Assembly (NCBI GenBank): GCA_028281495.1
Contig: JANQJU010000042.1
Coordinates: 1 to 64,000, forward strand
Length of the DNA stretch: 64,000 bases
Direction: 5' to 3'
Origin: SAR324 cluster bacterium
Lineage (GTDB): Bacteria > SAR324 > NAC60-12
Part shown: piece by piece, positions 27,491 through 36,888 of the stretch
Layout: each line of letters opens with the position of its first letter
How positions within the stretch are numbered: position 1 is the stretch's first letter
Program-made: the position numbers and the translations under genes
Notes under the pieces: generated by a model
Told to the model about the DNA's origin: nothing
The model's database searches: none
The model's input: the letters and a program-made list of their open reading frames with translations, nothing else

Positions 27491-28930
27491 TTAAGGAAAA
27501 TTACTGCGAGCTAAGCGGTATACTGCGTCCAGAGAAGTCGGATCATCAAGCCAAAAATCGGGTTCATACCCAGAGGCGGGAACCGGTTGTTTGCGTTCAT
27601 TCAGGTGCAAGATATGGCTCACGGAAATGCGAATTCGAGAATGGGGCAATTGATACAAAGGCTGTTTGATATTGCGAGGAAAAGCCCCTGTATTTTCACC
27701 TACGAGAAAAGAATTTGGCGTCTGTTTGGCCAAAGCTGCTAGAAATTGACAACCGTCACCACAGCGCCGATTGGCGACCACTATCATGCGTCGACTCCAG
27801 TTCGATGCTTCCGGGTCTCCTGCAAAACTGAATTTGGTTTCGACCCAACGCAATGGAGGGTGTTGACGCCGGACATAGGAGAGCATGGCTTCCAACCTCT
27901 GTTTTTCTTGGCCGAGTGCCGCTCGTTCAGCTGGAGGCAGGTTGACCTGTTGACGTAAGGCTTGCAAGCGGTTCAACACCCCTTCGAGAGTGATCACCGA
28001 TTGTTTTTCACGGAGCACGCCGTTTTGCCAGCTCGTCCGAGTGAGAGGGTGAAAAAACTTCTCAATGAATCCAAAACTGCCACTTGTGTTATCACGTACA
28101 TCCAAAATGAAGGCCTGGTGCCGCTTGAGTTGCCGGACCAATTGATAGAAATCACGGGTTTGATCCTCTTGTGGTTTTCCTTCACGATGCCAACGCAGGT
28201 AGGGAATGTGTCCTGAAATCCACGTGTAGACTGGATTTTGGTTTCTTGGGGTACTTTCGGAAACAGTCGCTTTTTGTAAAGGCAGTTGGTGGGGCACCGT
28301 TTGCCCCAATTCGTGCTCAAATTGGCAATCGAGATGGGTGGGTGGGGGAAACGTGAACATCCCCAACCGAACACGTTGTTCTCCTTGACGCTCTGGGATG
28401 GTGGGAAAAAATCGATAATGGGATCCATCACAACGAACAAACCAAAAATTTGCAATTTGACGGTTCTCGACTTCGGGGAGAACCCGGTAGCGATTCTGAT
28501 GGCGAGCCAATGTGATTCGGGTGAAAGATTGAGAAAATGGGGGCACGGCTGCGGTGTAAAGACGTTTATACACCGAAACCTCCGCGTGCAAAGAAGGGTC
28601 GTTGGTGAAATGCAAGGCTTCGATCAATTTGTGTAAAAATTGATTGGTCACCCACGGACGATTCGAAGCGGTTAAGGAAGCCCGTAGGTTCGAAAAAACA
28701 GCTTCCCAATTCACACCTTGTTGCTGAAGAATGGGATAGCGGGCATAGGCGTCTTGTAGAATCTGCTCATAGACGGCCACGTCTTCCAGTATTTGTTCCT
28801 GAGTGAGCAAAGGAGGGCCGGAAACCATGAGGTCTTTGACTAACCAGGAGTTGGCATTCGGAGCGGCGAACCCAAAGGTTCCCCAGGTGAAGCTTCCGAT
28901 CCAAATCAATACCTTCCAAATGACCTTCAT
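27491..28930 (-). CDS. Peptidase S41 (C-terminal processing peptidase)-like protein, probably without the catalytic Ser
   Basis: 479 aa when started at the ATG at 28930, which overlaps the upstream stop as ATGA and begins a signal peptide ending near FGFAAP. The S41 core is visible: ILDVRDNTSGSFGFIEKF (about 274-291), RMIVVANRRCGDGCQFLAAL (381-400) and FLVGENTGA. In this family the nucleophile sits in a C-x-S-A-C or GSASA context; here the pattern reads Cys390-Gly-Asp392-Gly-Cys394, so Ser appears to be Asp. That suggests a non-catalytic binding protein or a shifted active site. It is translationally coupled to the 728-aa gene. Confidence 0.72.
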   Translation of the reverse strand: MKVIWKVLIWIGSFTWGTFGFAAPNANSWLVKDLMVSGPPLLTQEQILEDVAVYEQILQDAYARYPILQQQGVNWEAVFSNLRASLTASNRPWVTNQFLHKLIEALHFTNDPSLHAEVSVYKRLYTAAVPPFSQSFTRITLARHQNRYRVLPEVENRQIANFWFVRCDGSHYRFFPTIPERQGEQRVRLGMFTFPPPTHLDCQFEHELGQTVPHQLPLQKATVSESTPRNQNPVYTWISGHIPYLRWHREGKPQEDQTRDFYQLVRQLKRHQAFILDVRDNTSGSFGFIEKFFHPLTRTSWQNGVLREKQSVITLEGVLNRLQALRQQVNLPPAERAALGQEKQRLEAMLSYVRRQHPPLRWVETKFSFAGDPEASNWSRRMIVVANRRCGDGCQFLAALAKQTPNSFLVGENTGAFPRNIKQPLYQLPHSRIRISVSHILHLNERKQPVPASGYEPDFWLDDPTSLDAVYRLARSNFP

Positions 28931-31113
28931 GTGATCCGCAAATTCAAAAGTCCGTTGTCTCGCCACAATCCGAAAACAGCCATGAATGCTGTTTCTTCGA
29001 GTCGGCTTTTCTCAATGATGTTGTAATACTTCTTATATTCTAAACGCGGAAAGTTATCGAGGTTTTCAATGATCGCTTCGTAATCTTCTTCCCAGAGTTC
29101 ACCTTCGTCTTTGGCCAAATCCAGGTAGTAGATGTGTTGAGCAAACCATTGATCGTCAGGAGGCCCGTCTTTGTGGCCAAGAGGGAACGTGAAAAAGTCG
29201 CGTACCGAAATTTTGGGGCGTCCCACCTCGCAAAGGATGGGGATGATGTCTTTCTGTAACAATTCTTTGAAGGGATGTTGAGGATACAACAAACGCAACA
29301 GCGCTTTTTTGAGGAGATTGCCATTTCGATAAATCGCCACCGGATTAGAAGAGGACTTGCCAGAACGGTATTGCACCGTTTCAATCACTTTTCGCATTTT
29401 GGGAGTGATTGGATCCGGGACATAGCTTGTTAAAAACTGGAGCTTTTCTTTCATCGCAATGGGCAAATCCAGGAAATTTCCTACCGTTGTGGCACGAGGT
29501 GGTGAGGTGTGGATATTCAGCTCGATCCGGCAGGCTTCTTGATAAATGGCTTCTTCGTCTTCCGCATCTTTCTTGATCTCCGACATCTCAGCCGCAGCGG
29601 CAACGACATTGCCAATGGCTTCTACCTTTTCCAAACGGGCATCCAAGTCGGGAGTTTCCAGGTCTTTCATTTCTTCTTGGATCGCCTCTTGGAAATCCTG
29701 CATTTCCTCAGAACTGATGTTTTCAAATGTGGCCAGGGTGTCGGTCACCGACTCCTCAAATACCATTTTTTCTTCTTGGCTCAAGTTGACTGACATGACC
29801 ACTTGTTCGGCTGCTGTCGAAAGAGACGCCAAGTAGTCGGCAATTCCATCTTGTGTGAGAGCACCGGATTTGCGGGATTTATTATACAGCCGATCCAAGT
29901 ACTTTCGGATATGGGCGCGAGCATCATCTCCAGTGATGGATTTTCCCTTGGGGCGTTTCTCGATGTTTTCTTTGGCAGTCCTTTGCCGTTGGGTATCCTG
30001 GTCTAAAAAAACGGTCTTGCGTTGGGGCAGCTTGCCAATGATCGGGTCGAGAACCGAAAGCAGCTGCGGCGCACTGAAATCGCCTTCCTGATGGGCTTCG
30101 AGATATTCTTTGAATTGAAACAGTTTGCCAGGACTCGTCTTGGAAAGCTGAGTGAGCAAATAGATGCCATAGTTGGGATCTTTCACTGCCAACAAGGTGC
30201 GTAAAAATAATGTCAGTTTGGGTAAAGAAAAACTGCGAAAAGCCGTGAGTTGATCTTGCAGGTTCTTTTGGGTGGAAGCGGTCATACGACGTTTCCCTCC
30301 ATGATGCACCATGGGGTGATAGGCCATCAATTGATCGAAACAGTGCTTACGTAATATGGGATGACGGAACTTGGGAGAATCTTTTTCAATGATCTGTTCC
30401 AATTGCTGTTGAATTTTGTCCGCGCCACTATAGCGGCTCCAATACATCATTTCCTGAAAGCGAAAGGTGATGAAAAAATTTTCAAAAATGTCATTCACAT
30501 GTTTCGCCTCAACATCTTTTTCTACCGCGCACAGGAGGTCGAAATGATAACGCAAGAAAATCTGGGCCAGTCCGCGAATCGCATAGAGGTTTTCAATCAA
30601 TTCGTTCCGATTCTGAGTGACATTCCAGACGAGGTTTCGACCAATCAAAATCAAATCCCAGTTCACGAGTTTCGGGATGTAAGTTTCCCCATCGTTGCGA
30701 TGGATCGTTTTATCCTTTTGAGCATAGATATCAACGGAGGGGTCGATGTTTTTTAAAAACAACCGAATGTGAGAACGGTACGGAGATTGACGGGCGACGG
30801 TGGTTCCGATATCGGCAAGCAATAGGTTTTTTGCCAAATCATGAAATGTTGGATTGATCCGCAATTGGCTGGAAAATAAAAATGAAAAAGAAGGAAAAAT
30901 GTCATTGATTGTCTGCAATTGCGACGCCATCGGTGCTTTTTGGATGGCTGAAGCGATTTCGGGGACTTGGCCATATCGCTCAATATTGAGTTGAATCAAT
31001 TGAAAGGATCGTGGAATGAATTTTCCCAAACCAACGATCATTTCGCCAATAGGGGCTTGTCCAAAAGCACGGTTGCCGAGTATCTGATTGAGTTTAGAAA
31101 TGCCTTTTGCCAT
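28927..31113 (-). CDS. Hypothetical protein, 728 aa, soluble and helical
   Basis: Not recognised. No signal peptide or membrane helix. The first ~370 residues look like a helical repeat-free domain; a basic linker (RQRTAKENIEKRPKGKS) precedes an acidic coiled-coil-like section (about 455-540, SSEEMQDFQEAIQEEMKDLE); the last 180 residues mix helices and acidic loops. AGGAT lies nine bases before the ATG. It overlaps the S41-like gene by four bases, so the two products are probably made together. Its function may be linked to that exported protein, but nothing in it shows this. Confidence 0.75.
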   Translation of the reverse strand: MAKGISKLNQILGNRAFGQAPIGEMIVGLGKFIPRSFQLIQLNIERYGQVPEIASAIQKAPMASQLQTINDIFPSFSFLFSSQLRINPTFHDLAKNLLLADIGTTVARQSPYRSHIRLFLKNIDPSVDIYAQKDKTIHRNDGETYIPKLVNWDLILIGRNLVWNVTQNRNELIENLYAIRGLAQIFLRYHFDLLCAVEKDVEAKHVNDIFENFFITFRFQEMMYWSRYSGADKIQQQLEQIIEKDSPKFRHPILRKHCFDQLMAYHPMVHHGGKRRMTASTQKNLQDQLTAFRSFSLPKLTLFLRTLLAVKDPNYGIYLLTQLSKTSPGKLFQFKEYLEAHQEGDFSAPQLLSVLDPIIGKLPQRKTVFLDQDTQRQRTAKENIEKRPKGKSITGDDARAHIRKYLDRLYNKSRKSGALTQDGIADYLASLSTAAEQVVMSVNLSQEEKMVFEESVTDTLATFENISSEEMQDFQEAIQEEMKDLETPDLDARLEKVEAIGNVVAAAAEMSEIKKDAEDEEAIYQEACRIELNIHTSPPRATTVGNFLDLPIAMKEKLQFLTSYVPDPITPKMRKVIETVQYRSGKSSSNPVAIYRNGNLLKKALLRLLYPQHPFKELLQKDIIPILCEVGRPKISVRDFFTFPLGHKDGPPDDQWFAQHIYYLDLAKDEGELWEEDYEAIIENLDNFPRLEYKKYYNIIEKSRLEETAFMAVFGLWRDNGLLNLRIT

Positions 31114-31363
31114 GTAATTTTATCCTAAAATTCAAAGGAGTGAATTTATGACGTTGTACCAACAAAATCACAACAAAAGTCCATCTTACTCTTTCATTTT
31201 TGAGATACAAGTCTTTCCTTCACTCACTCGATTGGACAGAGGGGAAAGGAACTCACAGCATCAACCCACCGTTTCCTGTTTAGGTTTGTGCTGGAATTCT
31301 GACAGTGGTAGAAGGGGAACGAAAACACTCACTTGATTCCGCTGTTTTTAGGATTATTTACTG

Positions 31364-32722
31364 ATGGATTTCTTCAACAAAACAAAACTTTCCCAGACGC
31401 AAGCGGTTCCGCTATCCCAAAAATCGCACACCATTTTGTTAGTCGATGATGAAGCTTCGAATCTAAACGCATTGGCTCGAGTGTTGGGGAAAGAGTATGA
31501 ATTGCTCTTGGCAAAGGATGGGCAAGAAGCCCTCGATTTACTACAAAATGACCCAGAAGCGAGTCGCGTGCACCTCATCATTTCTGATCAACGGATGCCT
31601 CATTTAACAGGGGTTGAATTTTTATCAAAAACCCTCTCCCTCCTGCCACACACCATTCGGATGATTGTCACCGGGTTCACGGATATCGATGCCATTATCA
31701 ACTCCATCAATTTAGGAGAGATTTACGAGTTCTTGACGAAACCGGTCTCTCCTCATGATCTTCGGGTTTCTGTACGGCGTGCATTAGAAGCTTTTGAGTT
31801 GCAGGGGAGAAATGCCCGTCTGATTCAAGAGTTCCAGGAACTCAATGCCAATTTGGAACAAAAGGTGGAGGAACGCACACACGCCTTGAATCAAACGTTG
31901 TTGGAGCATCAGAGTTTGAATGAAAATTTGTTGTCGGCAGCGTTGATGTTGAATACATCGCGTAAAAAAATGGAGAATCGAAATCAAGAAATGAAAGAAG
32001 AGTTAGTCCTGGCAGGCGAGCTGCAAAAGAAAATCTTTGCTTCAGTGCCACCGCCTCCTTTTTTAAAAATGGCTCACCGGGTGTTGCCCTACTCCCATGT
32101 GTCAGGAGACATCTATCATTTTTCTGTTGGGCGGAACGATGATTTTAATGTTTTTTTAGGCGATGCCACCGGGCACGGGGTTTCTGCTGCCCTGACCACC
32201 GTGATGGCCCATATGCAAGTGAACAAGCATCGCGGCGCAAGATCGCCGTCATCGGTGTTACGTTTATTGAATCGGTCGTTTGGCCAGCACTTGCCGGAAA
32301 GTCGTTTTTTGACAGGGGTGTATGTGCGGGTGTTTCCCGATGGAAGACTAGAAATGTGCAATGCAGGGCATCCCCCCCTCACGGTCATTCCTGCCGATGG
32401 AAGTGCGTTGTTTGAATTTCAAGGACCGGGCCCCCCCTTAGGGTTGCTGCCAGATCGGATGGTGAAGTATATTGGGGATTCGTATCAATTGAAGGCGGGC
32501 GATCGTTTTTTTGTCTACACCGATTGTATTTTGGAAGTCATGAATGCCAATCGGAAAATCTTTGGAGATACCCGCTTGCGCCAGCTCCTGAATGAATTGC
32601 GAGCACTCGATCTGGAAACCATGTTGGATCAGATTTTGGCACGCCTCCAGAATTACACGGGGGGTGTTCCGTGGCATGATGATTTAACAATGGCTTTGTT
32701 CGAATACAATCCTGTGGACTAA
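31364..32722 (+). CDS. Response regulator with PP2C/SpoIIE-type phosphatase output (RsbU-like)
   Basis: 452 aa. Receiver domain (about 22-140) with the acidic pair VDDE and phospho-acceptor Asp75 in IISDQRMPH, then a coiled coil (about 145-225, ending in EELVLAGELQKKIF), then a SpoIIE-like PP2C domain (GDIYHFSVG, FLGDATGHGVSAALTT, CNAGHPPL, HDDLTMAL), whose Asp residues bind two metals. Such proteins turn on partner-switching by removing phosphate from an anti-anti-sigma factor. No STAS or RsbW-like gene is in the window. It ends with a four-base overlap on the converging metallo-beta-lactamase gene. Confidence 0.92.
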   Translation: MDFFNKTKLSQTQAVPLSQKSHTILLVDDEASNLNALARVLGKEYELLLAKDGQEALDLLQNDPEASRVHLIISDQRMPHLTGVEFLSKTLSLLPHTIRMIVTGFTDIDAIINSINLGEIYEFLTKPVSPHDLRVSVRRALEAFELQGRNARLIQEFQELNANLEQKVEERTHALNQTLLEHQSLNENLLSAALMLNTSRKKMENRNQEMKEELVLAGELQKKIFASVPPPPFLKMAHRVLPYSHVSGDIYHFSVGRNDDFNVFLGDATGHGVSAALTTVMAHMQVNKHRGARSPSSVLRLLNRSFGQHLPESRFLTGVYVRVFPDGRLEMCNAGHPPLTVIPADGSALFEFQGPGPPLGLLPDRMVKYIGDSYQLKAGDRFFVYTDCILEVMNANRKIFGDTRLRQLLNELRALDLETMLDQILARLQNYTGGVPWHDDLTMALFEYNPVD

Positions 32723-34926
32723 TTTTTGAGGTACATTCGCTTGGCCGTCAATTCGACCAATTTGCGATGGATGACAGGAATATCCAGCAGAGCGGGGGTG
32801 GAGATGCAATAAATTTTTGCTCCGCAGGCTGCTTTCACTTTATAGCGGTTTGGCTTCCCAAATACATAGGATTCTTCTCCAAATACCTCTCCCACACCCA
32901 GCGTTGCTACGATGTGGCTATCCTGAAAAAGTTGTACTTCCCCTTGATCAATCAAATACAAGCTGACGTTGGAAGCTCCCGATTCCAAAATCACCTGATG
33001 CTCTGTAAAATGCTGTAAATCCAGCGATTGGACAAGGTCTTCCAAAATGGGAAAGGACATGACTGAGCCAAAAAGCCATGTTTTCTTAAGGAAGGCTTTG
33101 ATCTTCAGTGCTGAAACAAAATACTCCATCAGACCGTGGCTTTTTACAAAGTGGCGGTACAGTTCTTTAGGGATTCGTAACACTTGAGCGTAGCTGGCAG
33201 CTCGATACGTGGCGAGTAGCGGTTTGTTATGGAGCAAGGCGTTGTCGCCTAAGGGCAAGCCCGGAAGCAGTAAACCACTGAAGCTAGAATCGTCCAAACG
33301 GATGTATTCCACAGTTCCGGTCAATAAGACATAGACATGCTGAGGATGGGTGCCATGCTTCAGTAGAATCTCCCCAGGATTGAAGGTCATGATGGGACAG
33401 TTCATCAAAATTTCTTTGGCGTTCGAGCCCACAGAAGGAAACAGCGTTTCCAAATACTGCTTCGCGTATTCCCGCACATAATCTCGACGTGATGGCACCA
33501 GCACGTCCACCATCCCAAAATGGGCACTGGAACCAATGCCTTTTTCCCAAATGGCCAGATCTTTCGATTTGTGAGAAAGCACCACTTTCGGCGAAGGGTC
33601 GTTTGCAAAGTCACTCGCATTGCCATGAATGGGTCCCCCTCCGACATCCACCTTTTTTAGATCCGCCGGAAGCAAGTAGTCTTTTTTGATTTGAGCCAAC
33701 CATGTTGACGAAATTCCTGGAACCGAGAGGTCTTCGGAAACCATGCCGTCCAATATATTGAAGGCCGCAATATCCGCCCAATGCGCATAGGAGTGATAGC
33801 CATCTTCAGAGAAAATACGGAACATAAAAATAGTAGTTTCCAGCGGATGGGGAGAGAAGATAGGTTTCACTTCCATGCCTTCCACCATGTTCCATTCATT
33901 CAAATCCAGATCATGGATTTCGAAGTAGTGGGAAAAATGCTCTTCTGGTAGAGACATCAAGGCACACAGTTTTTTGGTCACCGATGCACGGACCAAAGGG
34001 GTGGCAAAGTATTTGACACGATGGTCGCTGTTTAACAGGGCAGGCAACCCTGCAAAGTGATCATCGTGGGCATGGGTATGGAAGATCCCGGCAATTTCAT
34101 TCAGATTGATCCCCAACGCACTCAAGGAATGAATGATGTTGGGACCCGCATCGATGAGATAGAACTTGCCTTGGAACATGAGAATGCTGCCCATGCTTGG
34201 TCGTTCAACATCCCATCCATTGCCGTCACCAGAATGGATTACGGCGAAGTATTCGCGTTGGATGAACTGATAACCCAAGTCATAAGGGGGGGGGTAATAT
34301 TGATCTGGTCCCAGATTCAAATCGACTTGAACCGATTCTTGTCCGTAACGAAACTCGTAGCGGTTGAATCCCACGCGATACAGCAACACCCCGTTTTGAA
34401 TTTCCACCGGTTCGGAGCCGATGACCATCGTGTCTAGAAAATCTTCGGAAGGGTGGATGGTCCCATAGCTGAACTTGAGTTTGAGACGCATCATGTCATG
34501 AGCCAAATCCGATTCGATGCCGGTGGCCCGGATTTCCTCTTCCGAAATCAACCCGTAGTTTCCCCGATAAATATAAGCCATTTGGGCACGGACCTGCTTT
34601 TCACATCCCAACAGCATCGGCTTCTTCCCATTGTTATTCGGATGTTTGGGAACGATCATCCCCTGCATGTACAGCATATGAAGGACAGGAAATTCACCCA
34701 GGTTGGAAAACTCTCCGTTTTGCATCAAAACATCAGAAAGCAAGATGGCGTTGGGGCCGGTTTCGAAACAGACCCCATCTTGTTCTTCGGCAATCACGAA
34801 TCCACGTTTCTTGAGATGCTTGATGCTATCGGCAGGGCATCCACACAATACATACAAATCCGCTTCTGGAACTTCTACCCAATACACTCCCGTGGTGATG
34901 GGAATTTTTTTGAGTTTCTGGATCAT
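32719..34926 (-). CDS. Metallo-beta-lactamase-fold protein with two cyclic-nucleotide-binding domains
   Basis: 735 aa, cytosolic. Residues about 225-470 are a metallo-beta-lactamase fold with the zinc motif HTHAHDDH (283-290) and later metal ligands (HWAD, HGN, LSHK). Residues about 510-610 and 625-735 are two cNMP-binding cassettes (ILLKHGTHPQHVYVLLTGTV; VILESGASNVSLYLIDQGEV). The first ~220 residues are unassigned. A cyclic-nucleotide-controlled hydrolase, perhaps a phosphodiesterase, fits. The nucleotidyl cyclase at 9056 could supply the ligand; the phosphatase gene converges on its 3' end. Confidence 0.87.
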   Translation of the reverse strand: MIQKLKKIPITTGVYWVEVPEADLYVLCGCPADSIKHLKKRGFVIAEEQDGVCFETGPNAILLSDVLMQNGEFSNLGEFPVLHMLYMQGMIVPKHPNNNGKKPMLLGCEKQVRAQMAYIYRGNYGLISEEEIRATGIESDLAHDMMRLKLKFSYGTIHPSEDFLDTMVIGSEPVEIQNGVLLYRVGFNRYEFRYGQESVQVDLNLGPDQYYPPPYDLGYQFIQREYFAVIHSGDGNGWDVERPSMGSILMFQGKFYLIDAGPNIIHSLSALGINLNEIAGIFHTHAHDDHFAGLPALLNSDHRVKYFATPLVRASVTKKLCALMSLPEEHFSHYFEIHDLDLNEWNMVEGMEVKPIFSPHPLETTIFMFRIFSEDGYHSYAHWADIAAFNILDGMVSEDLSVPGISSTWLAQIKKDYLLPADLKKVDVGGGPIHGNASDFANDPSPKVVLSHKSKDLAIWEKGIGSSAHFGMVDVLVPSRRDYVREYAKQYLETLFPSVGSNAKEILMNCPIMTFNPGEILLKHGTHPQHVYVLLTGTVEYIRLDDSSFSGLLLPGLPLGDNALLHNKPLLATYRAASYAQVLRIPKELYRHFVKSHGLMEYFVSALKIKAFLKKTWLFGSVMSFPILEDLVQSLDLQHFTEHQVILESGASNVSLYLIDQGEVQLFQDSHIVATLGVGEVFGEESYVFGKPNRYKVKAACGAKIYCISTPALLDIPVIHRKLVELTAKRMYLKN

Positions 34927-35267
34927 GTCGGTTCTTTGGTCTGGGATTCCTCAATCGGCGTATCGCCTTTATCAAGTCTTTGCTTTGCACTTCACTCAAA
35001 AATCATCATAGCATCGTGATCTCGAAGTGCATAGAGGGCCTTCTAATACCTTTTTAAGCAAAATCCAGTCCCGTTTGCAAATGCGGACACCGCTTATTTA
35101 CAGCTAATTTAAAAATGCGAATCAACTATGGGGTGCCAAAGTTCAGGAGTATAAATCTAAACTCCATTCACTTAAAAGTGTAGTGAATCGTTACGCTTCA
35201 AATCCAATCGGCATCAGATCCATGGAATTCACTTCCAAAGGCACAGTGAAGCTAAACATGAGCTATA
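34927..35267. other. Intergenic stretch without a supported gene
   Basis: A 341-bp region between the metallo-beta-lactamase gene start and the end of the YegP-like gene. It should hold the promoter of the former. A small imperfect palindrome (ATTCAC...GTGAAT, around 35165-35186) is visible. No coding signal was seen. Confidence 0.45.
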
Positions 35268-35750
35268 TTACTTCAACAGATCGACATAACCATGCCGGCG
35301 GGCATTGGCTAAACTTTCATCACGTGTATCAAATCCTTTGTGCGATGATCCGACAATCTGCTGGTCTTTATCAAAACGACGCCAACGCCACTTCCCACCT
35401 TCATCTTCGTAGAATTCCCATTGGTCTTCAAAAACCTTTCCGACTTCTTTCATCGTGGTAATGACCTTCTTATAATGAACTCCCAGGTCTCCCCACAAAT
35501 CATCGGCTTTTTTGACGACTTCATCCAAGGTATCTCCTGCGGTATCGCCTAAGTTTTCTAAATGACTTTTCGCTTGTTGCCACTGTCCTTCCAAAGCGGA
35601 GAGTTCCTTGTCTGCTCGTTGTTTTGTTTCTTCCACCAGTTCATTGGCTTCCTCCTTTAGATCGTTGATCCATTTGCGGAGGTGATGCAGTTCTCGGTTT
35701 TTTCGTTCTTCATAACTCAATTGTGGTTTTTGTTCTTCTTGAGTTGCCAT
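35268..35750 (-). CDS. Coiled-coil + YegP/DUF1508-like protein
   Basis: 160 aa. The first ~100 residues are a charged amphipathic coiled coil (ELHHLRKWINDLKEEANELV, KELSALEGQWQQAKSHLENL) like phasins or apolipoprotein-type helices. The last ~50 residues match the YegP/DUF1508 fold (QWEFYEDEGGKWRWRRFD, SSHKGFDTRDESLANARRH). GGAG lies seven bases before the ATG at 35750; the ATG at 35762 has no site. As the last gene of the PHA-linked block it might bind the granule surface through its coiled coil. This is inference from position and helix type. Confidence 0.78.
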   Translation of the reverse strand: MATQEEQKPQLSYEERKNRELHHLRKWINDLKEEANELVEETKQRADKELSALEGQWQQAKSHLENLGDTAGDTLDEVVKKADDLWGDLGVHYKKVITTMKEVGKVFEDQWEFYEDEGGKWRWRRFDKDQQIVGSSHKGFDTRDESLANARRHGYVDLLK

Positions 35751-35851
35751 AGTTAGCTCCATTGATAATGGTTAAAAAGAGTCGATCTCTTTGAAAATGA
35801 AAATAGAAATCGCATATCCTGTCAATGATACCGAATTTACCAAACTGCAAA

Positions 35852-36149
35852 TCATTTAGGAGGATGCTGATAGTAGAAACAGCGCTCAAGGTACATTTCG
35901 CTGATGGGGTTTTGATCCGACCCTACCCAATTGCCACTGTCCAATAGGGTGTAAAAGGGGCCGGTCCCCCACTGAAAACAACTGCCGGAATAAGATCACT
36001 CCCCAGCCCGACAAATTCATAATGCCTTCTTTTGGGGCAATGGTGAGGGCGGCCCCAATCAAACCCAAAATTGTGACCAGCAGTTGTAAGCCTTGAATCC
36101 AGATACGTCCGATTAAGATGAACCAATAAATACCCCACAACAATGCCAA
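35852..36149 (-). pseudogene. Small membrane protein with a frameshift at a G run
   Basis: The first ~62 residues from a TTG at 36149 give two membrane helices (ALLWGIYWFILIGRIWIQG; LLVTILGLIGAALTI) and then NLSGWGVILFRQLFSVG. Past a run of five G (plus-strand C at 35966-35970) the same frame loses sense. If one G is removed, the reading continues as TGPFYTLLDSGNWVG and on to a stop at 35852, a far more protein-like end of about 98 aa in total. So this is a one-base frameshift: a sequencing or assembly error at the homopolymer, a real mutation, or programmed slippage. The start codon is uncertain. Family unknown. Confidence 0.5.
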
Positions 36150-36318
36150 AATGCGATCATTTCTCTCAACTACGAACTAAAACAGATCCCACTTTGAAAA
36201 GCATTATTACTTCTTGAAAGAGAGGGATTATGACTCCAGTTATCGAAGTTCCGATTCATACGAAAAGAAACCACTAGCAACCACCGAAGCGGTTGCCAGC
36301 GGAGGTACAGCGCGACTA

Positions 36319-36777
36319 CTAGTCGCTATGAGGATTCGGGAGGCTGAGGACTGGGCAGGGGGAGTGTTGGACCACACTTTCGGTCACGCTACCAATGATG
36401 AAATGGGCCAAGCCCGTGCGAGCGTGGGTGGACATCACGATCCAATCCACGGCATGAGCTTTGGCATAGGACACGATCTCTTTAGCAGGTTCGCCTTGTT
36501 CGATGGCGGTGGAAAAAGGGACGCCGCAGTCTTTGATCTGGTCGACCACATGCGAGAGCGCATGATCGCGTCCTTCGTCGACCATTGCTTGGGCACGGTG
36601 ACGGAGTTCATCGGACATGGTGCTCATTTTGATCGAATCGAGGTCTTTTTTATCGACGATCATCAATAGGGTCACTTTGGCCTCAAATTTCTTGGCCAGC
36701 TCCAGAGCATACCGTGTGGCAATGAGGGAATGATCGGAGCCGTCGGTGGGGGCTAGTATGTGTTGGATCGGTTGCAT
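36319..36777 (-). CDS. Universal stress protein (UspA family)
   Basis: 152 aa. HILAPTDGSDHS at the start and IIGSVTESVVQHSPCPVL at the end are the Usp landmarks; the latter is the ATP-binding G-2x-G-9x-G(S/T)-like region. AAAGGAGG lies just before the ATG at 36777, which decides the start over 36813. It follows class I phaC on the same strand by 111 bp. A Usp next to PHA synthesis genes is a known arrangement and suggests expression under nutrient imbalance or low oxygen. Confidence 0.9.
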   Translation of the reverse strand: MQPIQHILAPTDGSDHSLIATRYALELAKKFEAKVTLLMIVDKKDLDSIKMSTMSDELRHRAQAMVDEGRDHALSHVVDQIKDCGVPFSTAIEQGEPAKEIVSYAKAHAVDWIVMSTHARTGLAHFIIGSVTESVVQHSPCPVLSLPNPHSD

Positions 36778-36888
36778 AGAACCTCCTTTCTGTTCCAAGA
36801 CATCTCTATTCAAATGCTGCCTGTTTCAAAACATATTTTTTTCCACTTCAACTCGGAGGATGTGTGGATTCAAATTCCTTCCGAGGAG

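Noticed and set aside
34453..35019. Plus-strand frame of 188 codons
   Set aside because: Antisense to the metallo-beta-lactamase gene and without start signal or domain.
36312..36326. Palindrome GCGACTACTAGTCGC over the usp stop codon
   Set aside because: Only a one-base centre and no T run; too short to name as terminator or recombination site.
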